A stretch of DNA of 63,624 nucleotides from Achromobacter sp. UMC71 (GCF_014170305.1 NZ_LZZT01000052.1:1-63624); one strand, 5' to 3'. Positions 42,734 through 55,405 are shown, counted from the first letter of the stretch. A program made the numbers and translations. Notes: generated from the letters alone by a model not told the origin.

Positions 42734-43966
42734 CTAGGCGGGCGCCGATTCCCCATGCAGGCTCTTGAGTTTTCTCAGTTCAGGAAACCACCGCATCCAC
42801 AGCCCCGCCACCGCGATAGTGCCGACGCCGCCGATCACCACCGCGGGCACCGCACCGAACAGCGCGGCCATGACACCGGATTCAAATTCTCCCAGCTGGT
42901 TCGATGCGCCGACGAACAGCGTGTTCACGGCGCTGACGCGGCCCAGCATGTGGTCGGGGGTGTTCAGCTGCACCAGGGATGAGCGCACCACCACGCTGAT
43001 GGCGTCGGTCGCGCCCAGTACGACCAGCGCGCCGATCGACAGCGGGATCGACGTGGACAGGCCGAACACGGTGGTGGCCAGGCCGAACAGGATCAGCGCG
43101 CCGAACAGCAGGCGGCCGACGTGTTCGCCCAGGCTCAGGCGGGCCAGGGTCAGCGACATCAGCATGGCGCCGCAGGCCGGCGCGCCGCGCAGCGCGCCCA
43201 GCGCCCAGGGGCCGGCGTTCAGGATGTCTTTGGCAAAGATCGGCAGCAAGGCGGTGGCGCCGCCCAGCAGCACGGCGAACAGGTCCAGTGACAACGTGCC
43301 CAGCAGCAGGCGCCGCTGGAAGATAAAGGTAATGCCGGCAAACAGCGTGCGCCAGGTGGTGGGTTCCTTGCGCGGGGGCGCGCGGTCGATGGACATGCTG
43401 GCGATGGAGGCGAAGCCGCACAGGTACAGCGCGGCGGCCACGCAGTAGATCCAGCCGGCGCCCAGCCCGTAGCCGATGCCGCCCAGCGCCGGGCCGGCGA
43501 TCTGCGCGATCTGGCCGGCGGACGAGGACAGCGCGGTGGCGCGCGGCAGCCATTCGCGCGGCACCACCGCCGGGATCAGGGTGGACAGGGTGGGCGATTC
43601 AAAGGCGCGCGCCGAGCTCATGAGGATGAGCGTGGCGTAGATCAGGGGCTTGCCGCCAAAGCCATGCAGCGCGGCAATGGCCAGTACCAGGGTGGCCAGG
43701 GTCTCGACCGCCATGCAGAGGGCGACGATCTTGCGGCGGTCGTAGCGGTCTGCCACGTGTCCCACCACCAGGGTCAGGGCCGCCATGGGCAGGAACTGCG
43801 CCAGGCCGATCAGGCCCAGGTCGAGCGCGCTGCCGGACAGGGCGTAGATCTGCCAGCCCACGGCCACCGAGACGATCTGGAAGGCCAGCGACGCGCCGAT
43901 GCGCGCGGACAGGAAATGCAGGAATGCGGGACGGTACAGCGGACTGGGGGAGTCGGGGGCAGGCAT
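42734..43966 (-). CDS. MFS transporter (EntS-like)
   Basis: About 410 residues with twelve hydrophobic segments. The motif-A-like loop GHVADRYDRRKIVAL lies between the second and third helices, and the long middle loop is charged. It resembles the EntS/multidrug branch of the major facilitator family. ATG 43966 was preferred over TTG 43972. Substrate unknown. Confidence 0.88.
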   Translation of the reverse strand: MPAPDSPSPLYRPAFLHFLSARIGASLAFQIVSVAVGWQIYALSGSALDLGLIGLAQFLPMAALTLVVGHVADRYDRRKIVALCMAVETLATLVLAIAALHGFGGKPLIYATLILMSSARAFESPTLSTLIPAVVPREWLPRATALSSSAGQIAQIAGPALGGIGYGLGAGWIYCVAAALYLCGFASIASMSIDRAPPRKEPTTWRTLFAGITFIFQRRLLLGTLSLDLFAVLLGGATALLPIFAKDILNAGPWALGALRGAPACGAMLMSLTLARLSLGEHVGRLLFGALILFGLATTVFGLSTSIPLSIGALVVLGATDAISVVVRSSLVQLNTPDHMLGRVSAVNTLFVGASNQLGEFESGVMAALFGAVPAVVIGGVGTIAVAGLWMRWFPELRKLKSLHGESAPA

Positions 43967-44081
43967 TGGCAAAGAACGCGCGGCAGGCGCGCGGGCGGCG
44001 CCGGAATGTGCATTCTAGGCAGAACACGCTGACGGGAAACTAAGAGGGCCGGACTGGCGGGCGCAACCGCCCCGGCCGGTC

Positions 44082-44483
44082 CTAGACCTTGGGCCAGTAG
44101 GTCCCGAAGCTCCACAGGTTGCCTTCCGGGTCGCGGCAGGCGAATTCGCGGCTGCCGTAGGGCGTGTCGTACAGCTCGGTCTCGATGGGGGCGCCGGCGG
44201 CCTTCACGGTCGCGTGCAGCGCGTCCGGGTCATCCACGGCCAGATACAGCGCATCGGTGCGCCGTCCTTGCAGCGAGCCGACCTGCTTGCCGTAGGCGTC
44301 GTCGCGGTCCTGGCCCAGCATCAGGATGGATGAACCATAGGCGAGTTCGGCGTGCTGGATGACGGTGCCGTCGCGATAGACCGCGACTTCGGTAAAGCCC
44401 AATACGCCGATCAACCAGCGAACCATCGCGTTCGCGTCGCGGCAGCGCAGGGTGGGGAAAAGACGAGGGGCGGATGGGGTCAT
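44082..44483 (-). CDS. VOC family protein (glyoxalase/PhnB-like)
   Basis: 133 residues with the paired beta-alpha-beta-beta-beta units of the vicinal oxygen chelate fold (AMVRWLIGVLGFTEVAVYRDG and AVDDPDALHATVKAAGAPIE, ending RDPEGNLWSFGTYWP). The family includes glyoxalases, dioxygenases and antibiotic-binding proteins; no specific role can be read. It follows the liu operon terminator. Confidence 0.88.
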   Translation of the reverse strand: MTPSAPRLFPTLRCRDANAMVRWLIGVLGFTEVAVYRDGTVIQHAELAYGSSILMLGQDRDDAYGKQVGSLQGRRTDALYLAVDDPDALHATVKAAGAPIETELYDTPYGSREFACRDPEGNLWSFGTYWPKV

Positions 44484-44508
44484 GGCAAGGACTCCGGGGA
44501 AAGAGGAA

Positions 44509-44539
44509 GCGCGGCTGTCGAGACGCTCGACAACCGCGC
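44509..44539 (-). terminator. terminator of the leucine catabolism operon
   Basis: A two-part stem (GCGCGG with CCGCGC, and TGTCGA with TCGACA) lies just past the liuD stop; T-rich DNA follows in the minus direction. Confidence 0.75.
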
Positions 44540-44544
44540 GGCGG

Positions 44545-46590
<2,046 letters not shown>

Positions 46591-46643
46591 GAATGTGATC
46601 CTGGCTGGAATTCGTCGTGAACGCGTCTTGGGGCGGTGCCGCC

Positions 46644-48251
46644 TTACATCCGGAAGACGCCGAAGCGCGTGTCTTCGATGGGCGCGTTCAGCGCGGCCGA
46701 CAGGGCCAGGCCCAGCACGCGGCGTGTGTCGGCCGGGGCGATGATGCCGTCGTCCCACAGCCGGGCGGTGGCGTAGTACGGGTGGCCTTCGTGTTCGTAT
46801 TGTTCGCGGATGGGCGCCTTGAAGGCGGCTTCTTCGTCCGCCGACCACTGGCCGCCACGCGCCTCGATGCCGTCGCGCTTGACGGTGGCCAGCACGCTGG
46901 CGGCCTGTTCGCCGCCCATGACCGAGATGCGGGCGTTGGGCCACATGAACAGCATGCGCGGGGAATAGGCGCGGCCGCACATGCCGTAGTTGCCGGCGCC
47001 GAACGAGCCGCCGATGAGCACGGTGAACTTGGGCACGGCGGCGGTGGCTACCGCCGTCACCATCTTGGCGCCGTGGCGGGCGATGCCTTCGTTTTCGTAT
47101 TTGCGCCCGACCATGAAGCCGGTGATGTTCTGCAGGAAGACCAGCGGGATCTTGCGCTGCGCGCACAGTTCGATGAAGTGCGCGCCCTTTTGCGCCGATT
47201 CCGAGAACAGGATGCCGTTGTTGGCGACGATGCCCACAGGCATGCCGTGGATGTGCGCAAAACCGGTGACCAGCGTGGGGCCGAAGCGGGCCTTGAACTC
47301 GTCGAATTCGGAACCATCGACGATGCGGGCGATGACTTCGCGCACGTCGTAGGGCTTGCGCGTGTCGGCGGGGATGATGCCGTTCAGTTCCTGCGGATCA
47401 AAGCGCGGCTCGCGCACCGGCACGGTGGCCAGCGGCGCGGGCTTCTTGCGGTTCAGGCGGGCCACGGCGCTGCGCGCCAGTTGCAGCGCGTGCATGTCAT
47501 TGGCGGCCAGGTGGTCGACCACGCCGGACAGGCGCGTGTGCACGTCGCCGCCGCCCAGGTCCTCGGCGCTGACTTCTTCGCCGGTGGCGGCCTTCACCAA
47601 GGGCGGGCCGCCCAGGAAGATGGTGCCCTGGTTCTTGACGATGATGGACTCGTCGCTCATGGCGGGCACGTAGGCGCCGCCGGCGGTGCACGACCCCATC
47701 ACTACGGCGATCTGTGCGATGCCCTGCGCAGACATCTGGGCCTGGTTGTAGAAGATGCGGCCGAAGTGGTCGCGGTCGGGAAAGACCTCGTCCTGCTGCG
47801 GCAGGTTGGCGCCGCCCGAGTCGACCAGATAGACGCAGGGCAGGCGGTTCTGCGCGGCGATTTCCTGCGCGCGCAGGTGCTTCTTGACGGTCATCGGGTA
47901 GTAGGTGCCGCCCTTGACCGTGGCGTCGTTGCAGACGATGACGCATTCGGTGCCGGCGATGCGGCCGATGCCGGTGATGACGCCCGCGCCGGGGGCGTCG
48001 CCGTCGTACATGCCGTGGGCCGCCATGGGCGACAGTTCCAGGAACGGCGAACCCGGGTCGATCAATTGCTCCACGCGGTCGCGCGGCAGCAGCTTGCCGC
48101 GCGCCACGTGCTTGGCGCGGGACGCTTCGCTGCCGCCCAGGGCGGTCTGCGTCAGCTGCTGGTTCAGATCATCCAGCTGCGCCTGCATGGCGCGGGCGTT
48201 GTCGGTGTAGTCCTGCGACCGCGGATTGATGCGGGATTCGATGATGGGCAT
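46644..48251 (-). CDS. liuB: methylcrotonyl-CoA carboxylase beta subunit
   Basis: A 535-residue carboxyltransferase with two crotonase-like halves ([25 protein letters not shown] and the C-terminal [18 protein letters not shown]). Size and sequence fit MCC beta. It pairs with liuD, 53 bases downstream. It starts at ATG 48251. A gap of about 250 bases with hairpins separates it from the thiolase gene, so it may also have its own promoter. Confidence 0.92.
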   Translation of the reverse strand: MPIIESRINPRSQDYTDNARAMQAQLDDLNQQLTQTALGGSEASRAKHVARGKLLPRDRVEQLIDPGSPFLELSPMAAHGMYDGDAPGAGVITGIGRIAGTECVIVCNDATVKGGTYYPMTVKKHLRAQEIAAQNRLPCVYLVDSGGANLPQQDEVFPDRDHFGRIFYNQAQMSAQGIAQIAVVMGSCTAGGAYVPAMSDESIIVKNQGTIFLGGPPLVKAATGEEVSAEDLGGGDVHTRLSGVVDHLAANDMHALQLARSAVARLNRKKPAPLATVPVREPRFDPQELNGIIPADTRKPYDVREVIARIVDGSEFDEFKARFGPTLVTGFAHIHGMPVGIVANNGILFSESAQKGAHFIELCAQRKIPLVFLQNITGFMVGRKYENEGIARHGAKMVTAVATAAVPKFTVLIGGSFGAGNYGMCGRAYSPRMLFMWPNARISVMGGEQAASVLATVKRDGIEARGGQWSADEEAAFKAPIREQYEHEGHPYYATARLWDDGIIAPADTRRVLGLALSAALNAPIEDTRFGVFRM

Positions 48252-48499
48252 GGGGTTCCACCCGTCCTGCTTGATTGGAATTTGAAGGCGCTCTCTACGA
48301 GATGAGAGCGGTTTGTCTCGCCGCCTGGTGGGCCAGGCGTTCTTGTCAGCGTTCTATCGTTTCTGCGGATGCATTCCTGTGCGCCCTTCCTGCACGGCCC
48401 GCGGCCGACCCGCCGCGGACAGCGCCATGCCGGAAAGGCGCAGCGGAATGCATGCCCGCCTTGCGGGCAGCCCGCTCCCCGAAGGGAGCGGGGCCGTGC
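48252..48499. promoter_or_regulatory. intra-operon gap with three hairpins
   Basis: Perfect inverted repeats lie at 48471-48492 (CCCGCTCCC with GGGAGCGGG) and 48454-48468, just past the thiolase stop. CGCTCTC/GAGAGCG at 48289-48310 lies shortly before liuB. They could reduce read-through and stabilise the liuB-liuD message. No gene is seen. Confidence 0.45.
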
Positions 48500-49681
48500 T
48501 TAGATCATTTCAATGGCCATGGCCACGGCTTCGCCGCCGCCGATGCACAGCGTGGCCACGCCGCGCTTGCCGCCAGTCTTGCGCAGCGCGCCGACCAGGG
48601 TTGCCATCAGGCGGGCGCCGGACGCGCCGATCGGGTGGCCCAGGGCGGTGGCGCCGCCATGGATGTTGACCTTTTCATGCGGCAGCTTGAAGTCGGTCAT
48701 GGCGGCCATGGTGACCACGGCGAAGGCTTCGTTGATCTCGTACAGGTCCACGTCCTCGGCCTTCCAGCCGGTCTTGGTGAACAGGTTCTTGAGCGCGCCG
48801 ACGGGTGCCGTGGTGAACCAGCCCGGCTCCTGCGAGTGCTGGCTGTGGGCCACGATGCGCGCCAGCGGCTTGACGCCGAGTTTTTCGGCGGTGGACGCGC
48901 GCATCAGCACCATGGCGGCGGCGCCGTCGGAGATCGACGACGAGTTCGCGGCGGTGATGGTGCCGTCTTTCTTGAAGGCGGGCTTGAGGGTCGGGATCTT
49001 TTCCGGCATGGCCTTGGTGGGCGCCTCGTCGGTGTCGACCACCGTGTCGCCCTTGCGGCCGGCGACGGTGACGGGGGCGATTTCCCACTTGAAGGTGCCG
49101 TCTTCGGTGGCGGCGCGGGCGCGGCGCAGCGACTCCAGCGAGAAGGCGTCCTGCTGCTCGCGGGTGAACGAATACTTGGCGGCGCAGTCTTCGGCGAACA
49201 CGCCCATGGCCTTGCCCTTGTCGTAGGCGTCTTCCAGGCCGTCCAGCGCCATGTGGTCATACACGGTGTTGTGGCCGAAGCGGTAGCCCTGGCGGGCCTT
49301 GAGCAGCAGGTAGGGCGCATTGCTCATGCTTTCCTGGCCGCCCGCGACGATGACGTTGGCCGAGCCGGCCGCCAGCAGGTCGTGGCCGAACATGGCGGCC
49401 TTCAGGCCCGAGCCGCACACCTTGTGGATGGTGGTGCACGCCACGCCCAGCGGCAGGCCCGCGCCCAGCGCGGCCTGGCGCGCGGGCGCCTGGCCTTGGC
49501 CGGCCTGCAGCACGTTGCCCATGATGACTTCTTCGATCTGCTCGGGCTTGAGGCCCGCGCGTTCGACGGCGGCCTTGATGGCAACCGCGCCCAGTTCGTG
49601 CGCGGCCAGGCCGGACAGGCTGCCCAGCATGCCGCCCATGGGGGTGCGGGCGATGGAAACGATAACAACGGGATCTGACAT
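48500..49681 (-). CDS. acetyl-CoA C-acetyltransferase (thiolase)
   Basis: A 393-residue thiolase. The nucleophilic cysteine is C89 in KVCGSGLKA; the C-terminal active-site stretches are GGATALGHPIGASGAR and CIGGGEAVA. It condenses or cleaves acetoacetyl-CoA, the end product of leucine breakdown (acetoacetate plus acetyl-CoA), so its place in the liu operon makes sense. The biosynthetic and degradative directions cannot be separated by sequence. Confidence 0.92.
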   Translation of the reverse strand: MSDPVVIVSIARTPMGGMLGSLSGLAAHELGAVAIKAAVERAGLKPEQIEEVIMGNVLQAGQGQAPARQAALGAGLPLGVACTTIHKVCGSGLKAAMFGHDLLAAGSANVIVAGGQESMSNAPYLLLKARQGYRFGHNTVYDHMALDGLEDAYDKGKAMGVFAEDCAAKYSFTREQQDAFSLESLRRARAATEDGTFKWEIAPVTVAGRKGDTVVDTDEAPTKAMPEKIPTLKPAFKKDGTITAANSSSISDGAAAMVLMRASTAEKLGVKPLARIVAHSQHSQEPGWFTTAPVGALKNLFTKTGWKAEDVDLYEINEAFAVVTMAAMTDFKLPHEKVNIHGGATALGHPIGASGARLMATLVGALRKTGGKRGVATLCIGGGEAVAMAIEMI

Positions 49682-49717
49682 GACTAGCTCCTGTGAGGGT
49701 CGGGACAGCGTATGTTT

Positions 49718-51562
49718 TCAGGCTGCGCCGGCGTGTGCCGGGCGCAGGCGCCTGTCCGTATCGTAAGGGAAAAATTCTTCAATCCGGCCTTGCGCCACGC
49801 GGGCGCGGCAGGTCTGCCACCAATCCGGTTCCAGCAGCTCGGCATGGTGGCGCAGGAAGGCGCCGCGCACCCGCGCGTCGCCCAGCAGGAAGCGGCCGAA
49901 TTCCTCCGGAAACACGTCGTTCGGGCCGACGGCGTACCAGGGTTCGGCGGCCATTTCGGCCTCTTCGTTCGGGGCGGGCGGAATCCGCCGGAAATTCATT
50001 TCGGTCATGCGCTGGATTTCGTCGTAGTCGTAGAACACGACCCGGCCCAGGCGCGTGACGCCGAAGTTCTTGTAGAGCATGTCGCCGGGGAAGATATTGG
50101 CGGCGGCCAGCTGGCGGATGGCGTCGCCGTATTCGCGTACGGCCGGTTCCAGCAGCGCGTCGGGCGCTTGCGTCAGGTAGATGTTCAACGGCGTCATCCG
50201 CCGTTCGATGTAGACATGACGGATGACAACCGTGTCCCCGGTTTCTTCTATCAGGCTGGGCACCAGGCGCCGCAATTCGTCCAGCAACTGGGGCGCGAAG
50301 CGGCTGCGCGGCAGCGCCACCTGCGAGTATTCCCAGGTGTCGGCCATGCGGCCGACGCGATCGTGCAGCTTGACCATCTGGTACTTGCGCCGCACGGTTG
50401 CGTGATCCATGCCGTCCTTGTCGATGCGGTCCTTGATCAGCTTGAACACGTACGGATACGAAGGCAGCGTGAACACGCACATCACCATGCCCTTGATGCC
50501 GGGGGCGATGTCGAAGGCGTCGCGCGAATGGGCCAGGTGATGCAGGAAGTCGCGGTAGAACAGCGTCTTGCCCTGCTTTTGCAGGCCGATCATGGTGTAG
50601 AGCTCGGCCTTGGGCTTGCGCGGCAGCAGGCTGGACAGGAAATTGACCACCGCGGCGGGCGTTTCCATGTCGACCAGGAAGTACGCGCGGGTAAAGCTGA
50701 ACAGCGTGCTCAGGTCGTCGGACCCCAGCAGCAGCGCGTCCAGCGTGACCTGCCCGGCCGGGTTGCGCGTCAGCGCCACGGCGAAGGGGTAGACGGTGGT
50801 CTGGTTGATCAGGCGGCCAACGATGTAGGCGCCTTTGTTGCGAAAGAACAGCGCGCCCAGCGCATGCACCTGGCAATCGCTGGCGATGCGACGGCCGACA
50901 TGGCGCGGCAGCAGCGTGCGCAGTTGCCGGATCGCCGTGCGCGCCAGCAGCCGGGCATCGCGCGGCAGGTCCTCGAAGGGCAGCGCCAGGCCGAAGTCCG
51001 CGACCATGCGGATCAGGCTTTTCTGCAGGCCCTCGGTGGCCGGGTAATACACCCGGTACGACGGCATGCGGCTGTCCAGGTACTCGGTGGCCACCGCCGG
51101 CCGCACGAACAGGAAATCGTTGTGGAAGTAGTCGCGGTGCAGCAGCCGGCACGACACCGAATTGAAAAAGGTCTCGGCGCATTCCGGCTGGCGATGCTCG
51201 GCCAAGAGGCCCACGAATTCCTGCTTGATCTGCTGCCAGTACGCGGTCTGCTCAGCGGTCAGGGCCGGGCTGGCGGCGCCGTTTGCGCCCACCGCGCCCT
51301 CGGGCCGGCCGCGCAGCAGGCCTTCGAGCTGGGCCGCGCATTCGCGCACCCGCATGTCGTAGTACTCGATGCGCTCGCGCGACAGTTGCTGGATGCCGTG
51401 CCAATCGCCCGATTCGAACAGCGCCTTGGCGCGCTGCGCGCTATAGCGGAACAGCGCGTAATGCCGATCGAACCCGGCCAGGATCAGCCGTGCGACGTCC
51501 AGCGGCGACGGCCCCTTGGCGGGCGCCGGCTCGATGTGCTGGACGTCGGACGTGCGGATCAT
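49718..51562 (-). CDS. aceK: isocitrate dehydrogenase kinase/phosphatase
   Basis: 614 residues, close to the family length. The C-terminal half has the AceK kinase-like stretches (YPYVFKLIKDRI, GDTVVIRHVYIERRMTPLNIYL, NIFPGDMLYKNFGVTRLGRVVFYDYDEI). The enzyme phosphorylates or dephosphorylates isocitrate dehydrogenase and so sets flow between the TCA cycle and the glyoxylate bypass. Here it lies inside the leucine operon between liuA (13 bases) and thiolase (36 bases). Leucine breakdown yields acetyl-CoA, so co-regulation is logical. It starts at ATG 51562. Confidence 0.95.
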   Translation of the reverse strand: MIRTSDVQHIEPAPAKGPSPLDVARLILAGFDRHYALFRYSAQRAKALFESGDWHGIQQLSRERIEYYDMRVRECAAQLEGLLRGRPEGAVGANGAASPALTAEQTAYWQQIKQEFVGLLAEHRQPECAETFFNSVSCRLLHRDYFHNDFLFVRPAVATEYLDSRMPSYRVYYPATEGLQKSLIRMVADFGLALPFEDLPRDARLLARTAIRQLRTLLPRHVGRRIASDCQVHALGALFFRNKGAYIVGRLINQTTVYPFAVALTRNPAGQVTLDALLLGSDDLSTLFSFTRAYFLVDMETPAAVVNFLSSLLPRKPKAELYTMIGLQKQGKTLFYRDFLHHLAHSRDAFDIAPGIKGMVMCVFTLPSYPYVFKLIKDRIDKDGMDHATVRRKYQMVKLHDRVGRMADTWEYSQVALPRSRFAPQLLDELRRLVPSLIEETGDTVVIRHVYIERRMTPLNIYLTQAPDALLEPAVREYGDAIRQLAAANIFPGDMLYKNFGVTRLGRVVFYDYDEIQRMTEMNFRRIPPAPNEEAEMAAEPWYAVGPNDVFPEEFGRFLLGDARVRGAFLRHHAELLEPDWWQTCRARVAQGRIEEFFPYDTDRRLRPAHAGAA

Positions 51563-51575
51563 GGCGCAGCAGGCC

Positions 51576-52754
51576 TCAGGCGGTTTCGTTGAACAGTTCG
51601 CGGCCGATCAGCATGCGGCGGATTTCGCTCGTGCCGGCGCCGATTTCGTACAGCTTGGCGTCGCGCCACAGGCGGCCCACCGGGTACTCGTTGATGTAGC
51701 CGTTGCCGCCCAGGATCTGCACGCCCTCGCCCGCCATCCAGGTGGCCTTTTCGGCGGTGTACAGGATCAGCGCGGCGCAGTCCTTGCGGACCTGGCGGAC
51801 GTGTTCGGCGCCCAGGCGGTCCAGGTTCTTGCCCACCTGGTAGCAGAAGGCGCGGCTGGCCTGCAGGGTGGTGTACAGGTCGGCGACCTTGCCCTGGATC
51901 AGCTGGAATTCGCCGATGGCCTGGCCGAACTGCTTGCGGTCGTGGATGTAGGGCACCACCACGTCCATCACGGCCTGCATGATGCCGATGGGGCCGCCGG
52001 ACAGCACGGCGCGTTCGTAGTCCAGGCCGCTCATCAGCACCTTCACGCCGCCGTTGACCTGGCCCAGCACGTTTTCCTCGGGGATTTCGCAGTCCTGGAA
52101 CACCAGTTCGCCGGTGTGGCTGCCGCGCATGCCCAGCTTGTCCAGCTTTTGCGCGACGGAGAAGCCCTTGAAGCCCTTTTCGACCAGGAAGGCGGTGATG
52201 CCGCGCTGGTGAGCCTCGGGGTCGGTCTTGGCGTAGACCACCAGGGTATCGGCGTCGGGGCCGTTGGTGATCCACATCTTGGTGCCGTTGAGCACGTAGC
52301 GGTCGCCCTTCTTGTCGGCGCGCAGCTTCATGCTGACCACGTCCGAGCCGGCGCCGGGTTCGCTCATCGCCAGGGCGCCCACGTGTTCGCCGGAGATCAG
52401 CTTGGGCAGGTACTTGGCTTTCTGGGCCGCGGTGCCGTTGCGATTGATCTGGTTCACGCACAGGTTGGAGTGCGCGCCGTAGGACAGGCCGACCGAGGCG
52501 CTGGCGCGGGAGATTTCTTCCATCGTCACCATGTGAGCCAGGTAGCCCATGTTGGCGCCGCCGTATTCTTCGCCGACCGTCATGCCCAGCACGCCCAGGT
52601 CGCCGAATTTGCGCCAGAGATCCATCGGGAACTGGTCGTTGCGGTCGACGTCGGCGGCGCGCGGCGCGATTTCGGCCTGCGCGAAGGTGCGCACCGCGTC
52701 GCGCAGCATGTCCAGATCTTCGCCCAGGTCGAAATTCAGGCCGGGAAGGTTCAT
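51576..52754 (-). CDS. liuA: isovaleryl-CoA dehydrogenase
   Basis: A 392-residue acyl-CoA dehydrogenase. The FAD-binding stretches are [18 protein letters not shown] and [16 protein letters not shown]; the C-terminal end ([42 protein letters not shown]) is typical of isovaleryl-CoA dehydrogenase. It oxidises isovaleryl-CoA to 3-methylcrotonyl-CoA, the substrate of LiuBD. First gene of the operon; a perfect palindromic operator lies about 120 bases upstream. Confidence 0.95.
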   Translation of the reverse strand: MNLPGLNFDLGEDLDMLRDAVRTFAQAEIAPRAADVDRNDQFPMDLWRKFGDLGVLGMTVGEEYGGANMGYLAHMVTMEEISRASASVGLSYGAHSNLCVNQINRNGTAAQKAKYLPKLISGEHVGALAMSEPGAGSDVVSMKLRADKKGDRYVLNGTKMWITNGPDADTLVVYAKTDPEAHQRGITAFLVEKGFKGFSVAQKLDKLGMRGSHTGELVFQDCEIPEENVLGQVNGGVKVLMSGLDYERAVLSGGPIGIMQAVMDVVVPYIHDRKQFGQAIGEFQLIQGKVADLYTTLQASRAFCYQVGKNLDRLGAEHVRQVRKDCAALILYTAEKATWMAGEGVQILGGNGYINEYPVGRLWRDAKLYEIGAGTSEIRRMLIGRELFNETA

Positions 52755-52875
52755 CGCTGTCTCCGTGATAGTGGGTACTTACATTTTTATGGGCGCCAGC
52801 TACCGCGCCATGGCTTGTCGCGTGACCTCATGATGCGCCGATCGGCTGGGGCTACGCAATGATGCACCGCAAATA

Positions 52876-52898
52876 TTACGTTTACGTAAACGTAAATT
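52876..52898. promoter_or_regulatory. LiuR operator upstream of liuA
   Basis: A perfect 20-base palindrome, TTACGTTTACGTAAACGTAA (52876-52895), overlaps a 19-base stretch (52880-52898) that is identical to one in front of liuR (56143-56161). It fits the LiuR motif known from proteobacteria (TTTACGT-type half-sites). It lies between liuA and the divergent amidohydrolase gene and could affect both. Confidence 0.85.
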
Positions 52899-53000
52899 TG
52901 AGTCGGGTTTTCCCTAGGCAAATGTTTGCGTCCCCGGGCAAGCGCCCTGGGTACTATTGCCCCCGATCCTTGAAACCTGAAATTTGTGACGGAGTAGGCG

Positions 53001-54179
53001 GTGCTCGAACTATCCAATCTGGACGATATTGTGGCGCTGCGGCGTGATCTGCACGCGCACCCTGAGCTTTGCTACGAAGAGCACCGCACCGCCAAGGTGG
53101 TAGCTGACGCCCTGAGCGGCTGGGGCATCGAGACGCACACAGGCATTGCCAAGACGGGCGTGGTCGGCGTGATCAAGCGCGGCACCTCGGACCGCGCCAT
53201 CATGCTGCGCGCCGACATGGACGCCCTGCCGATGCAGGAAGAAAACCAGTTCGACCACCGTTCGCGCCACGACGGCAAGATGCACGGCTGTGGCCACGAC
53301 GGCCATACCGCCATGCTGCTGGCCGCGGCCCGGCATCTGCAACAGTCGGGCGGCTTCGACGGCACGGTCTATTTCTGCTTCCAGCCCGCCGAGGAAGGCG
53401 GCGCGGGCGGGCGCGCGATGATCCAGGACGGCCTGTTCGACCGCTTCCCCTGCGAAGCCGTATTCGGCATGCACAACTGGCCGGGCCTGCAAGCCGGGTC
53501 GTTCGGCGTCTGCGCCGGCCCGATGATGGCCGCGGCCAACGGCTTCAAGATCACCGTGCGCGGCAAGGGCGGCCACGCCGCCGCGCCTCAGGATTGTGCC
53601 GACCCGGTGCCGGCGCTGTTCGCCATCGGCCAGTCGTTGCAGACCATCCTGACCCGCAGCAAACGCCCGCTGGATGCCGCCGTGCTGTCCATCACCCAGG
53701 TGCAGGCCGGCGGCAGCGTCATCAACGTGATTCCCGGCAGCGCCTGGCTGGGCGGCTCGGTGCGCGCTTACAGCACCGATGTGGTCGACCTGATCGAACG
53801 CCGTATGCACGAGATCGCCGGCAATATCGCCGCCGCCCACGGCTGCGAGGCCGACGTATTCTTCGAGCGCCGCTACCCGGCCCTGGTCAACACGCAGGCC
53901 GAGACCGATTTCTGCATGGACGTCATGCGCGACGTGGCCGGCGCCGACCGTGCTCGCGTCATCGAGCCGGTGATGGCCTCCGAGGATTTCGCTTTCCTGC
54001 TGCAGGCCAAGCCGGGTTGCTATGTGTTCCTGGGCAACGGCGACGGCGACCACCGCATGGCCGGCCACGGCCTGGGCCCGTGCATGCTGCACAACGCCAG
54101 CTACGACTTCAATGATGCCCTGATCCCGGCCGGCGCGGCCTACTGGATCCGCCTGACGCAGCGTTACCTCGCGGCCTGA
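53001..54179 (+). CDS. M20 family amidohydrolase (hippurate hydrolase-like)
   Basis: A 392-residue M20D metallopeptidase-type amidohydrolase. Metal-site motifs are HGCGHDGHTAM and FQPAEEGGAGGRAM, with RADMDALPM before them. Members remove acyl or amino groups from N-acyl amino acids. It starts at GTG 53001 after CGGAG. It is divergent from liuA across the operator and followed by a Bug binding protein, so it may act on the imported ligand. Confidence 0.92.
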   Translation: MLELSNLDDIVALRRDLHAHPELCYEEHRTAKVVADALSGWGIETHTGIAKTGVVGVIKRGTSDRAIMLRADMDALPMQEENQFDHRSRHDGKMHGCGHDGHTAMLLAAARHLQQSGGFDGTVYFCFQPAEEGGAGGRAMIQDGLFDRFPCEAVFGMHNWPGLQAGSFGVCAGPMMAAANGFKITVRGKGGHAAAPQDCADPVPALFAIGQSLQTILTRSKRPLDAAVLSITQVQAGGSVINVIPGSAWLGGSVRAYSTDVVDLIERRMHEIAGNIAAAHGCEADVFFERRYPALVNTQAETDFCMDVMRDVAGADRARVIEPVMASEDFAFLLQAKPGCYVFLGNGDGDHRMAGHGLGPCMLHNASYDFNDALIPAGAAYWIRLTQRYLAA

Positions 54180-54285
54180 TTCCGACTTTGACGCCAGCAT
54201 GGGCGCGCATGACGCCTTGCGGCCTGACGCGATTTTTGCAACACGCTTTACCTGACGCAGTGCTACGCAACACCACAAGGAAAGT

Positions 54286-55254
54286 ATGAAAAAGAAGATG
54301 CTGTTCACGGCCGCGGGGGCGGCCCTGGCAATCATGGCGGGTGGCGCAATGGCGCAAACCTGGCCGGCCAAGCCCATCACGCTGGTCGTGCCCTACACCG
54401 CCGGCGGCAGCGCCGACGCGATCGGGCGCCGCTTGGGCGACATCCTGCGCAAGGAAGCCAACGTTACCGTCATCGTGGAAAACAAGCCGGGCGCGGGCGC
54501 GTCCGTCGGCACCGATTTCGTGGCGCGGGCCCAGCCTGATGGCACCACGCTGCTGCTGGCGTCGACCAGCCCGCTGACCATCTTTCCGCACCTGGCCAAG
54601 ACCAATTACGACCCGATGAAGGACCTGACGCCGGTGGCCAGCGTGGCCGTGGCCCCGGTGGCCATCGTCGCGACCAAGTCCCTGCCCGTGAAGGACTTCG
54701 CCGGCCTGATCGACTACGCCAAGTCGCACCCGGACGGCGTGCGCTACGGCACGCCGGGCCAGGGCACCGTGGCCCACATCGGCATGGCGGCGCTGACCGC
54801 GCAGACCGGCACCAAGATGCTGCACGTGCCCTACCGCGGCAACAGCCAGGCGCTGACCGACGGCCTGGGCGGCGTGGTCGAACTGCTGGTGGTCAATACC
54901 GACGTGGTGCTGCCGCATGTGGCTAGCGGTGCGCTCAAGCCGCTGGCGGTGATGGCGCCCGAACGCCTGGCCGCCTGGCCCGACGTACCCACCATGGCCG
55001 AACTGAAGCTGCCGCAGGCCCAGTACTACTCGAACTTCGGCATCTTCGCGCCGGCCAATCTGCCGCCGACGGTCTCAGGTCCCCTGCAGGTCGCGTTGGC
55101 CAAGGCCGTTGCCAGCGCCGACTTCAAGGATCTGCTGGCCAAGTCCTACCTGCAACCGGGCACCGCAACGGGCGAGGCCTTCGCCAAGCAGGTGCAGGCC
55201 GAGTTCGCCAACAATGCCCGCCTGATCAAGGAAGGCAACATCAAGGCGGAGTGA
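54286..55254 (+). CDS. Bug family tripartite tricarboxylate transporter binding protein
   Basis: 322 residues. Signal peptide about 1-23 (core LFTAAGAALAIMAGGAMA). The mature start WPAKPITLVVPYTAGGSAD and VIVENKPGAGASVGTDFVARAQPDGTTL are TctC/Bug signatures. ATG 54286 follows AAGGAAAG. It sits behind the amidohydrolase and probably shares its promoter. No TctAB partner is present. Confidence 0.93.
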   Translation: MKKKMLFTAAGAALAIMAGGAMAQTWPAKPITLVVPYTAGGSADAIGRRLGDILRKEANVTVIVENKPGAGASVGTDFVARAQPDGTTLLLASTSPLTIFPHLAKTNYDPMKDLTPVASVAVAPVAIVATKSLPVKDFAGLIDYAKSHPDGVRYGTPGQGTVAHIGMAALTAQTGTKMLHVPYRGNSQALTDGLGGVVELLVVNTDVVLPHVASGALKPLAVMAPERLAAWPDVPTMAELKLPQAQYYSNFGIFAPANLPPTVSGPLQVALAKAVASADFKDLLAKSYLQPGTATGEAFAKQVQAEFANNARLIKEGNIKAE

Positions 55255-55338
55255 CGGGACACTTAGGTTGAGCCGCCCGGGTGGAGCTGCCTCAGACGGC
55301 GCCGCCCGGGACGCAGACGTCTGAATAGGCACTGCTGT

Positions 55339-55378
55339 AAAAAAGGCGCGCGATCCGCAAGGAGCGCGCGCCTTTTTT
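55339..55378. terminator. bidirectional intrinsic terminator
   Basis: AAAAAA-GGCGCGCG pairs with CGCGCGCC-TTTTTT around a 12-base loop, between the convergent Bug and ynfA genes. It works on both strands. Confidence 0.9.
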
Positions 55379-55405
55379 TGGCGGGATATGGACGATAACG
55401 GCGCC

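Noticed and set aside
49712..51592. 626-residue open frame opposite aceK
   Set aside because: Shadow of aceK; no ribosome site or recognisable domain.
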